A stretch of 64,000 nucleotides of DNA from Coriobacteriales bacterium (GTDB lineage Bacteria; Actinomycetota; Coriobacteriia; Coriobacteriales; UBA8131). The DNA lies in assembly GCA_031282405.1 (NCBI GenBank), contig JAITDU010000045.1, positions 62,001 to 126,000 on the forward strand, in the 5' to 3' direction. Both the position numbers and the translations under genes were made by a program. Of this stretch, positions 21,581-30,095 are shown in pieces; position 1 is the stretch's first letter, and the number at the start of each line of letters is the position of its first letter. Under the pieces are notes generated by a model that saw nothing but the letters and a program-made list of their open reading frames with translations, was not told where the DNA came from and ran no database searches.

Positions 21581-21859
21581 TTACAAAGTCTGTTCCAGAA
21601 TATTACGCAGTGCGCTACCACTGCTGCAGTGCGATTGCACAAGTTTGATGTCGCCACACTGTGCTTTTTTCTTGGCGATCTTAACCATTTCGTGTGAGAC
21701 TGGCTTTGTGAACAGAACAATCAGATCGGGGCTACCAATTTGACACTCCAGATTTTTGGACGGCTGCGTATAGACCTTGGCTTTACAGGAATATTCCTTG
21801 CAGATACTTTTATATTGACATTCCATCCGGCAGTGTCCACCGATAATCACTACGCTCAT
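21581..21859 (-). CDS. DUF2325 domain protein
   Basis: MSVVIIGGHCRMECQYKSICKEYSCKAKVYTQ...PDLIVLFTKPVSHEMV. Confidence 0.8.
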   Translation of the reverse strand: MSVVIIGGHCRMECQYKSICKEYSCKAKVYTQPSKNLECQIGSPDLIVLFTKPVSHEMVKIAKKKAQCGDIKLVQSHCSSGSALRNILEQTL

Positions 21860-22073
21860 ATGTCCCAGCACTCCTCTACTTTAGTCGGTTAGACGATTCA
21901 AGAAAGTTTACTTTGTCTAACTTAATTATAAAGCATCAATAGAGGGAGCTGTCAAGGGTTTAGGGAGAAAATTTTTAAAAATCGAGAGAGAAGGAGCGGG
22001 TGACCAAGAAGCGCTACAGCCCACCATGCGTATCGTCAAGCGAAAGAAGGGACAAGGTGTATCAAAATATCTC

Positions 22074-22149
22074 TGGAGCCAACGACCGGACTCGAACCGG
22101 TGGCCTGCTGATTACGAATCAGCTGCTCTACCAACTGAGCTACGTTGGC
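22074..22149 (-). tRNA. tRNA-Thr(CGT)
   Basis: Reverse complement GCCAACGTAGCTCAGTTGGTAGAGCAGCTGATTCGTAATCAGCAGGCCACCGGTTCGAGTCCGGTCGTTGGCTCCA. Confidence 0.95.
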
Positions 22150-22230
22150 CCAACTCTTATATTATGCAAAAAACTTGTCCAGTATACCATCCACAGATCA
22201 GATGAGGGGAAGTAATGGCCTGCCTGCGTA

Positions 22231-23514
22231 CTATGCATTAGCGGCGGTCAATAACGCATGGGTCCGATTTACGGCTTCCCATGTGAACTCAGGTAGCTCA
22301 CGGCCAAAGTGACCATACGTCGCAGTCTTCAAAAATATCGGCCTGAGCAAGTCCAGATCTCGAATAATGGCCGCCGGCCTCAAATCGAAGACCTGCTCTA
22401 CGGCTGTGGTTATCTGCCGCTCCTCAACTGTGTTAGTACCCATGCAGTCAACCATCAAAGACAGTGGACGGGCCATGCCGATACCATAGGCAATCTGCAC
22501 TTCTGCGCGCTGAGCCAAACCGCTGGCGACAATATTTTTGGCTATCCAACGGGCAGCATATGATGCTGAGCGGTCGACCTTCGTGCAGTCCTTGCCCGAA
22601 AATGCACCGCCACCGTGGCGGGAATAACCGCCATAGGTATCGGCGATGATCTTGCGTCCGGTTAGTCCCGTATCTGCCGCTGGTCCACCAGCCACGAAAC
22701 GCCCCGTGGGATTGACATACACTTCGGCATCTTGCCAGGGCAGTCCGGATTCATCAAGCACCGGCCGTATTACCTGCCTAATCAGGTCAGTCTTGATGTA
22801 ACGTTCGATATCGGCTCGATCTTCGTGCTGACTGGAGAGGAGCACGGTTTCGACTGCAACAGGACGACCACTGCGGTAGCGCACACCTACTTGAGTTTTG
22901 CCGTCTGGCCTCAGGTAATCCAGGTTGCCGTCCTTGCGTACCTGAGCCAGGCGTTGAGACAGCCGTTGCGCCAGATAAATTGGCACAGGCATCAATGTTG
23001 AGGTCTCCGTGCAGGCAAAGCCAAACATGAGGCCTTGGTCGCCGGCACCGATGCGCTCTAGGGGATCGCTTGTGGCATTGCCATGTTGAACCTCGAAAGA
23101 CTCATCGACCCCTCGGGCAATATCGGGGCTTTGTTCATGGATGGAATTGGTTATACCGATAGAACGATAGTGGAAGCCTGAGTCTGGATCAGTGTAGCCA
23201 ATATCTGCTACGACATCGCGCACAAGCCGGTCGATATCCACGTAGGCCGCAGTGCGAATCTCGCCCGCCAGGAACACCTGACCTTCGGTTACCATGACCT
23301 CGCAGGCCACCCGTGCTTCGCTGACCTCAGTATGCTTGCCTGCAGGAGTCTTGTAGCCACCGAGCATAAGCTCAATCTCCTTGGCAATAATGCTGTCGAG
23401 AATAGCATCGGATATCTGATCGCAGACCTTGTCCGGGTGCCCTTCGGTCACACTCTCGGAAGTGAACACATAATCACCGCGACCTGCGGACGTGTATCTG
23501 TTATCTGCTGGCAT
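22231..23514 (-). CDS. metK: S-adenosylmethionine synthetase
   Basis: FTSESVTEGHPDKVCDQISDAILD, GAGDQGLMFGFA, GGGAFSGKDCTKVDRS. Confidence 0.97.
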   Translation of the reverse strand: MPADNRYTSAGRGDYVFTSESVTEGHPDKVCDQISDAILDSIIAKEIELMLGGYKTPAGKHTEVSEARVACEVMVTEGQVFLAGEIRTAAYVDIDRLVRDVVADIGYTDPDSGFHYRSIGITNSIHEQSPDIARGVDESFEVQHGNATSDPLERIGAGDQGLMFGFACTETSTLMPVPIYLAQRLSQRLAQVRKDGNLDYLRPDGKTQVGVRYRSGRPVAVETVLLSSQHEDRADIERYIKTDLIRQVIRPVLDESGLPWQDAEVYVNPTGRFVAGGPAADTGLTGRKIIADTYGGYSRHGGGAFSGKDCTKVDRSASYAARWIAKNIVASGLAQRAEVQIAYGIGMARPLSLMVDCMGTNTVEERQITTAVEQVFDLRPAAIIRDLDLLRPIFLKTATYGHFGRELPEFTWEAVNRTHALLTAANA

Positions 23515-23633
23515 CGTTTCTCCCTGATTTCTCTGGTTTCTTTGACCTGGGTGCTCATCCCTTGGCAGCACATATTATGCATATATCTTAAAAAGGTGAT
23601 AGGTGCACACAAGCAATACGCTACAATAACAGA

Positions 23634-25142
23634 ATGAACATCTTTTTTGAACAGAACGGGCCGGCCGTCAGTATCACCGGCTTTTTGGATAAGGCCGCCT
23701 ATTCTGAATGCTCCGACTGTCTGGGTTTTGAACTTGAGCATTTCATCGTAACACAGGAAACAGGTCAGCCCGTAGGCTATTTATCCGAAGACACCAAAGA
23801 CGAAGCCTGCGTTGAGCAGATCATGTTGACGCTGGCATCGTCATACGAGCAAAGCATCTACGAACGGGGCAGCGATGGAAAAGATCATTTATTTGGTTTG
23901 ACACGCGGGTATACGGCGCTTTCTCTGGAACCAGGCGCACAGTTAGAGATAAGCATTGGCCCGCTGCGTCGCCTGAGAGAAATAGAACAGGAATATCACC
24001 GCTTCAGATCGGAACTGGACCCTGTTATAGAAGCCCTGGGGCTCAAACTTGCGCTTGTGGGGTATCACCCTACCGCCCAGGCACACAACATCCCGCTCAT
24101 TCCCAAATTGCGTTATCAGTTTATGGACCAACACTTTGCTTCTACCGGTCGCCACGGCATCTGCATGATGCGGGCCACGGCATCCACCCAGGTATCGGTG
24201 GACTACCTCGATCAGGATGATGCCATACAAAAGCTCAGAGTGGCTACGGCACTCGGCCCGCTGCTCGCCTTTCTTACCGACAACTCGCCAGTGTTTGAAT
24301 CGGCGCAAATAGGAGCTCTGGGGGCTTCTCTCCCAACTGACAGGACGGTAGATAGCGCTACAGATGAGATTACCGGCGCTGCGACTGTGACAAACAACGC
24401 AAGGGTGACTTCTCTTAATCGTTCAATTGATAAGACGAACAGCGAGTTGGTAACTCCCAGCGGTCTGGCGCTACCAAATAGAATGGCCCGCATGGCCTGT
24501 TGGGATGACACCGACCCCGATAGAAGCCTTGTGCCTCCGGGCCTATTCGATGATGACTTTGACTTTTACCACTATGCCCAAGGCTTGCTCAGAGCACCGG
24601 CTATATTCACACCTGCCGGTCAGACTGCCACTGCGGCAGCAGCACAGATGCTTGATTCAGAAAAACCGCTGGAATATACCGGCTTTCGCAGCTTTAATGA
24701 ACTTCTTTCTTCAGAGGCCCTTGACGACGCAGCTATCTTGCATATCTTGTCGATGTTTTTCTATGATGCCCGCTTTAAATCCTATGTAGAAATCCGCCAA
24801 GCCGACGCTCTGCCTTTTGAGTATGCGTTGGCTTACACGGCGTTGATCAAAGGAGTGTTTTATAACCCGGCCGCCGTTGAGTATTACTCGACACGGTTTA
24901 CGTTCATGGATGCCACTCAGGTGGCCTTTGCCAAGACCGCACTGCGCAAGAGCGGCTACGATGCGCTTGTCTATCGACGAGCGGTCCACGAATGGCTTGA
25001 CGAACTCTTGGAGTTCGCGCGGGCGGGCCTACCCAAAGGCGAGCTGGAGTATCTTGCGCCCTTGGCACAGCTGATCGAGACCAGACGGACAGTTTTGGAT
25101 TTACACTACGAAAAGTGCCCTTTTGCCCCTCACGCAAGGTGA
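23634..25142 (+). CDS. Glutamate-cysteine ligase-like protein (GCS2 family)
   Basis: FELEHFIV, LEPGAQLEISIGPLRRLREIEQEY, MMRATASTQVSVDY; plant-type GCL/EgtA-like signatures. Confidence 0.82.
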   Translation: MNIFFEQNGPAVSITGFLDKAAYSECSDCLGFELEHFIVTQETGQPVGYLSEDTKDEACVEQIMLTLASSYEQSIYERGSDGKDHLFGLTRGYTALSLEPGAQLEISIGPLRRLREIEQEYHRFRSELDPVIEALGLKLALVGYHPTAQAHNIPLIPKLRYQFMDQHFASTGRHGICMMRATASTQVSVDYLDQDDAIQKLRVATALGPLLAFLTDNSPVFESAQIGALGASLPTDRTVDSATDEITGAATVTNNARVTSLNRSIDKTNSELVTPSGLALPNRMARMACWDDTDPDRSLVPPGLFDDDFDFYHYAQGLLRAPAIFTPAGQTATAAAAQMLDSEKPLEYTGFRSFNELLSSEALDDAAILHILSMFFYDARFKSYVEIRQADALPFEYALAYTALIKGVFYNPAAVEYYSTRFTFMDATQVAFAKTALRKSGYDALVYRRAVHEWLDELLEFARAGLPKGELEYLAPLAQLIETRRTVLDLHYEKCPFAPHAR

Positions 25143-25151
25143 TAGCGACGA

Positions 25152-26942
25152 ATGATGCGACACAAGCAACACCAACAAGATAACGGGGGAGAAAAGCCGG
25201 ACGACCCTGTCTTTGACAGTGCCGGTCATACGTATCACGCACATTTTTCCTCCTCTCGAATAGACGCGCTGCAACGGGCTTATCGCGAGGTCTTTTCGTC
25301 ACTAAAGGGTGATGTGACTGGGCGGATTACTGCGGCGACGTATCTCAATACCTCCAGCGCCTTTTATCACGATCGCGTCATTGGCATGGGCTTTCTCCCT
25401 AAACTCTATGATGAAGCTGCACTTAGCTATTTTGATACTATAGTAGCAACAACCTACCGTATTCTGGATAAGATAACCCAGCACTACCTTCGAGACGACG
25501 AGTATCGACGACTATTCAGATTCTCGCCGTTGTTGGAGTCGTTGATTTGCCTGCCCAGCAGTTACGCTGCTACGATACCGATCGCCCGGTTCGATATCTT
25601 TTTGGATGAACAGAGCGGCGATTTCATGTTCTGTGAATTCAATACCGATGGTTCCAGTGCTATGAATGAAGATCGCGAAGTCTGTAATGCTCTTGCAACC
25701 ACACCGAGCCTTGCCAACTTCTCGGCTACGCACCGGGTTTGTGCTCAGGAACTGTTCGACAACTGGATCGACGCTTTTTTACGCATATACGAGAGCTCAA
25801 GCGCCGCTCGTCCCAACCCGACCGTAGCCATAGTTGATTATCGTCGTAGCGCCACTATGACCGAGCATCGGGAGTTTTGCAGGCGTTTTATGGCTCGCGG
25901 CGTTAATTGTCTCATCGCCGATATAGCAGACCTGGCCTTTATTGATGGCGCGCTGTACGCCACTAACACCGAGCCGGATACTCGCGATTTTGACCCTGCA
26001 GATAAGGATGTTGCGTCTCGTCACCTTGAATCCAGACAGCCCATACGAGTGGACGCTATCTACCGGCGAGCGGTAACACACGAAATCGTTGCGGAACTGG
26101 AACAGGAACTGGAGCAAGAGTCGCAGCCTACCGGCCAGGCGCGCCGCCAAATTTTTGAGCGACTTTTAAGTGGTAATTCAGTGTGCTCAGATCCAAGCGA
26201 TTGTACAGGAGCTCGCGCCTTGCTTGTGGCGGTCGCTACAGGAAGCGTCTGTATGCTGGGCGACTTTAAGACTCAGGTCGCCCATTCCAAAGCGGTTTTC
26301 GTTGTGCTGCATCTGCCTGAGACCCAGGCTATCCTGAGCGCCTCAGAGCGTGATTTTATCCGTCGGCACGTGCCCTACACTACCTGGTTAGATGCCGACA
26401 GCATTGATCTGAACGCGGCCAAAGCGAATAAGGATCGCTGGATTATCAAGCCGGTGGATGGCTATGCCACCATGGGGGTATTTGCAGGAAGGGGGCTTGG
26501 TGCTGAGGAGTGGGAGCGACTCATAGATGAACACAGTAACGATGGCTATGTCATTCAAGAATACTGTCAGCAATATGCGACGCTTAACACACTGCCCCTA
26601 CCTCTGGATTCTCAGGGCCAGCCGATGTTCTCTCGTCCCAACGACATTCAAAGGGCCGTCAGGGCCGGACGCTTTGATGCCCAACACCTTGAGCCGTATC
26701 ATACGCTTACCGGACTGTTTAGTTACGATGGCCGTTTTTCCGGAGTCTATGTTCGTGCCGGCCAAGATGCCCTGATTGTCGGTTTTCGCGGCGGCATTAC
26801 TCTGGGCTCATTACTTTGCGATGTCTCTGAATTCTGTGATTTGGCGATAGTCCCTCGGCATCTCGATGTTGCTTCGTCTCGACTTTATGAGTGTCGCAAC
26901 GATTATCTGCCGCCTGCGTCGGACGCATCTGAATTAAAATAG
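25152..26942 (+). CDS. ATP-grasp ligase, glutathionylspermidine-synthase-like
   Basis: FCEFNTDGSSAMNED, RWIIKPVDGYATMGVFAGRGL, GYVIQEYC; 9 bp downstream of the GCL gene on the same strand. Confidence 0.7.
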   Translation: MMRHKQHQQDNGGEKPDDPVFDSAGHTYHAHFSSSRIDALQRAYREVFSSLKGDVTGRITAATYLNTSSAFYHDRVIGMGFLPKLYDEAALSYFDTIVATTYRILDKITQHYLRDDEYRRLFRFSPLLESLICLPSSYAATIPIARFDIFLDEQSGDFMFCEFNTDGSSAMNEDREVCNALATTPSLANFSATHRVCAQELFDNWIDAFLRIYESSSAARPNPTVAIVDYRRSATMTEHREFCRRFMARGVNCLIADIADLAFIDGALYATNTEPDTRDFDPADKDVASRHLESRQPIRVDAIYRRAVTHEIVAELEQELEQESQPTGQARRQIFERLLSGNSVCSDPSDCTGARALLVAVATGSVCMLGDFKTQVAHSKAVFVVLHLPETQAILSASERDFIRRHVPYTTWLDADSIDLNAAKANKDRWIIKPVDGYATMGVFAGRGLGAEEWERLIDEHSNDGYVIQEYCQQYATLNTLPLPLDSQGQPMFSRPNDIQRAVRAGRFDAQHLEPYHTLTGLFSYDGRFSGVYVRAGQDALIVGFRGGITLGSLLCDVSEFCDLAIVPRHLDVASSRLYECRNDYLPPASDASELK

Positions 26943-27032
26943 TCTGAATATCGCGAGAAATGCCAAAGTGTACCGTGCGGCAGCACTGTCGGCCTATTGA
27001 ACTATTGAACATCAGGAAACGGAGCCAGGAGA

Positions 27033-28601
27033 ATGGACGACACTCCCGTCAGGGTGCGCTTTGCGCCCTCGCCCACCGGATATTTGCATATCGGTGGTGC
27101 CAGGACAGCTATCTATAATTGGGCGTATGCCAAAAATCAGGGCGGCAGCTTTATTTTGCGCATTGAGGATACCGACCGTCAAAGATCTTTGCCGGAACAC
27201 ACTGCGCAGATACTGCGCTCGTTGCGCTGGTTGGGCTTGGATTGGGATGAAGGACCCGACGTAGGCGGTGCCTTTGGACCATATCTGCAATCCCAACAAC
27301 GCTTAGTCTACGACCAGGCTTTGACAAAATTGCGCCAAAACGACAGTGTCTACCCCTGCTTTTGTACGTCCGCAGAGCTAAAGGCCAAACGGGAGGCTGC
27401 ATTGGCGGCTCGGACTTACACTGGCTACGACCGCACCTGTCGTTTTGTCGACGCGGACGAGGCCGCCCGGCGGATAGCCGCGGGCGAGGCACATACCTGG
27501 CGCATTAAGCTGCCTTTGGATCGTGACGCTGTAGCCTTTGACGATCTGGTATTTGGTCATATCAAGGTTGGTCTTGAGCAACTAGATGATTTTATCTTGG
27601 TACGGGCAGACGGCTCACCCACCTATAACTTTGCTGTGAGTGTGGATGATTCCCATATGCGCATCAGCCACGTCATTCGTGGCGATGATCATCTGAGCAA
27701 CACCCCCAAACAGATACTCGTTTTTGAAGCGCTGGAAAGCAAGGTGCCTGCCTTTGCACATCTATCGATGATCTTGGGCAACGATGGTAAGCGGCTTTCG
27801 AAACGTCACGGTGCCACCTCACTTGAGTTCTATCGAGACACGGGCGTACTACCCGAGGCACTGCTGAACTATCTGGCACTTTTGGGTTGGTCGTTAGATG
27901 GACAGACTACCTTATTTGACGCTGAGTGTCTGAAAAGCGCATTTTCGTTGCAACGGGTATCAAAAAACCCGGCGATATTCGATACAGAAAAGTTATTATG
28001 GGTGAACCAGGCTTATCTCAAAAGACTGAGTCCGCAAGCTTTTCTCGATGTCTGGCAACCCTATCTGCTGGAGGCTGGATTGCTGCGCGGCAAGACCTCG
28101 GTGGCCCAGGCCTTAGCGTTGCACAATAACGCAGAGGAGAGCGCTGTCTGTCCGGCATCCAAGCCGATCCAGGAGGCTGTCCAAGCTGACATCGAGGCCA
28201 ACCGTGAATGGTATCTGCAGATACCACCACTGGTTGTCGAACGCGTCAAGCTGCTGGCCGAAGTCAATGGCATCTGTGCCTATCTGTTTTGCGGCGACGA
28301 GGTGCCCTTCGACGAGCGCTCGATTCAAAAATGTTTGAAGCCAGAGGGGACGACTCAGTTGTTGAATGCTGCGATAGACTGTCTTGATACGGCTGAAGTG
28401 CCTTGGCGACTTGAAGCTATCGAACAGGCATTACGCCACCTGCCACAAACCCTGGACGTTAAACCTAAACTGTTGTTCCAGGCGATACGGGTAGCTCTCT
28501 GTGGCACTATGATCTCCCCTCCCCTGTTTGAATCGCTTATCTTGGTGGGTCGAGAGTTCACCTTGAACCGTCTGCGGCGCGCAGCAGCGATTGCAGGTTA
28601 A
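27033..28601 (+). CDS. gltX: Glutamyl-tRNA synthetase
   Basis: VRFAPSPTGYLHIGGARTAIYNW (HIGH motif) and KRLSKRHGATS (KMSKS motif). Confidence 0.96.
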   Translation: MDDTPVRVRFAPSPTGYLHIGGARTAIYNWAYAKNQGGSFILRIEDTDRQRSLPEHTAQILRSLRWLGLDWDEGPDVGGAFGPYLQSQQRLVYDQALTKLRQNDSVYPCFCTSAELKAKREAALAARTYTGYDRTCRFVDADEAARRIAAGEAHTWRIKLPLDRDAVAFDDLVFGHIKVGLEQLDDFILVRADGSPTYNFAVSVDDSHMRISHVIRGDDHLSNTPKQILVFEALESKVPAFAHLSMILGNDGKRLSKRHGATSLEFYRDTGVLPEALLNYLALLGWSLDGQTTLFDAECLKSAFSLQRVSKNPAIFDTEKLLWVNQAYLKRLSPQAFLDVWQPYLLEAGLLRGKTSVAQALALHNNAEESAVCPASKPIQEAVQADIEANREWYLQIPPLVVERVKLLAEVNGICAYLFCGDEVPFDERSIQKCLKPEGTTQLLNAAIDCLDTAEVPWRLEAIEQALRHLPQTLDVKPKLLFQAIRVALCGTMISPPLFESLILVGREFTLNRLRRAAAIAG

Positions 28602-28771
28602 TAGAGTTCATATGCGAATTGATTTTAGAATGCTTCTGTCGCGGTTATAGGATAATATTTGCTAATATATTGATATATTAATTATTTTAAGAGTGCAATC
28701 GCCACGCACATGAGTATCATTCGAAACCAAATTACTTTAAGCAGTATTTTTGGAGGGTTGTCGTCTGTCAT

Positions 28772-29563
28772 CTAACTGATTTTACGTTGCTGTGATGTTT
28801 CCTCACCCAGAAGTTGAACCTGTTCATTGCGGCTACGGGCATGCGCTCTGTGCGGCACAAGTTGAATGACCGGCTGGGCGCTGGAAGGATCACTGTCGCA
28901 TCTGAAATGTGCTCCATTCGCATATCCTTGTATCTCTTTGGAATGCGGCGTTACGCTGTTGATGTTGTTGTGAGTGATCTGGTGTCGCTCAATGACCTGC
29001 TTGATCATTTCCAAAGTAAAATCTCCGGTATTGCCAGGATGGGCCTGTTCAAACGGTGCCTGTCCATAGAACGGCTGTGCAGGAGAAGTCTGAGCGTGAA
29101 TGGTCTGGGTTTGGATGACCTGATGCGATGCGGGATGCGTAAGAATCGCCTGCAGGGGTTGCGCTTGCGTAAGTTGTTGGATCGCAGGCTGTTGCAACTG
29201 TTGACAGGAGATCTGTTCAGAATGATGCTGAGTTGTAAATTCGTTGGGAGTCTCAAAATCACGATAGTCAAACGTACCCTCGCAGTCCAATTTTGCTTGT
29301 GGATTGTTAGTGCACCGGTAGTTATTACAGATCAGTTGTTGCTGATCTCTCATACGTTTGGAGGCTACCAACGCCACTGCGACCGAACAGAGCATGCAGA
29401 CTGTGATGACTGCCGTTACGTAGATCAACGGATCAAAACTCATCGTCTCCTGAGCGTTGACATCGCCCACCACAGCGGCAAAAGCTACCGCAGGCAAAGC
29501 CCACAGACTCAGTACAAAGAACGTGAAAAAAAGACCATATGCCAAGCTTCGTTTAAGTTTCAT
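28772..29563 (-). CDS. Membrane/secreted protein with Gln/His-rich tail, unknown function
   Basis: Signal-like N-terminus (MKLKRSLAYGLFFTFFVLSLWALPAVAFA), one further TM, then Q/H-rich low complexity. Confidence 0.6.
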   Translation of the reverse strand: MKLKRSLAYGLFFTFFVLSLWALPAVAFAAVVGDVNAQETMSFDPLIYVTAVITVCMLCSVAVALVASKRMRDQQQLICNNYRCTNNPQAKLDCEGTFDYRDFETPNEFTTQHHSEQISCQQLQQPAIQQLTQAQPLQAILTHPASHQVIQTQTIHAQTSPAQPFYGQAPFEQAHPGNTGDFTLEMIKQVIERHQITHNNINSVTPHSKEIQGYANGAHFRCDSDPSSAQPVIQLVPHRAHARSRNEQVQLLGEETSQQRKIS

Positions 29564-30095
29564 GTGGCATCCTGTCATCGAAATTGCTTATTGATATGAC
29601 TAATTGTAGCGCAAATTTTTTGAACATACAACCCCCTATTAAATTATTCTGGATTTTTTTCAACACAAGAGCCCTTGTACACATCCGATCATAAACACAA
29701 GAGGGGCGATGATACTGGCTTGGAACAGCCTCGCTCGCGCAGTGTTTTCAGAACCCTGCTGCTCCGTAAGATCGCCTTACGGGCTTAAGTCAGCAAGAGC
29801 AAACTGTCATGCCATCACTCTGAAGAGGCAGGCAAGGTGTGATCAATAAAACAATGTTCTTTTCCCCGATGGTTCATCCGTTGTAGTATCATTATGGTTC
29901 ATGAATCTGAGGAACCCATATTACGACATTGTCGCGCTCGATTCGTTTTCTAGGACGGATTTAGATTGAACACTGCACTTTACACAATAGTCGCCAACTG
30001 CCGCCCGGCGTGTGATTCGGTGTGGTTATTTTCGATCGATTGTTCTTCTCCCCAAAACCGAGATTCAGGCAACTTTGAGTTTGGGTGGTGCGCCC

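Noticed and set aside
22000-22215. 71-aa ORF
   Set aside because: Antisense read-through of tRNA-Thr.
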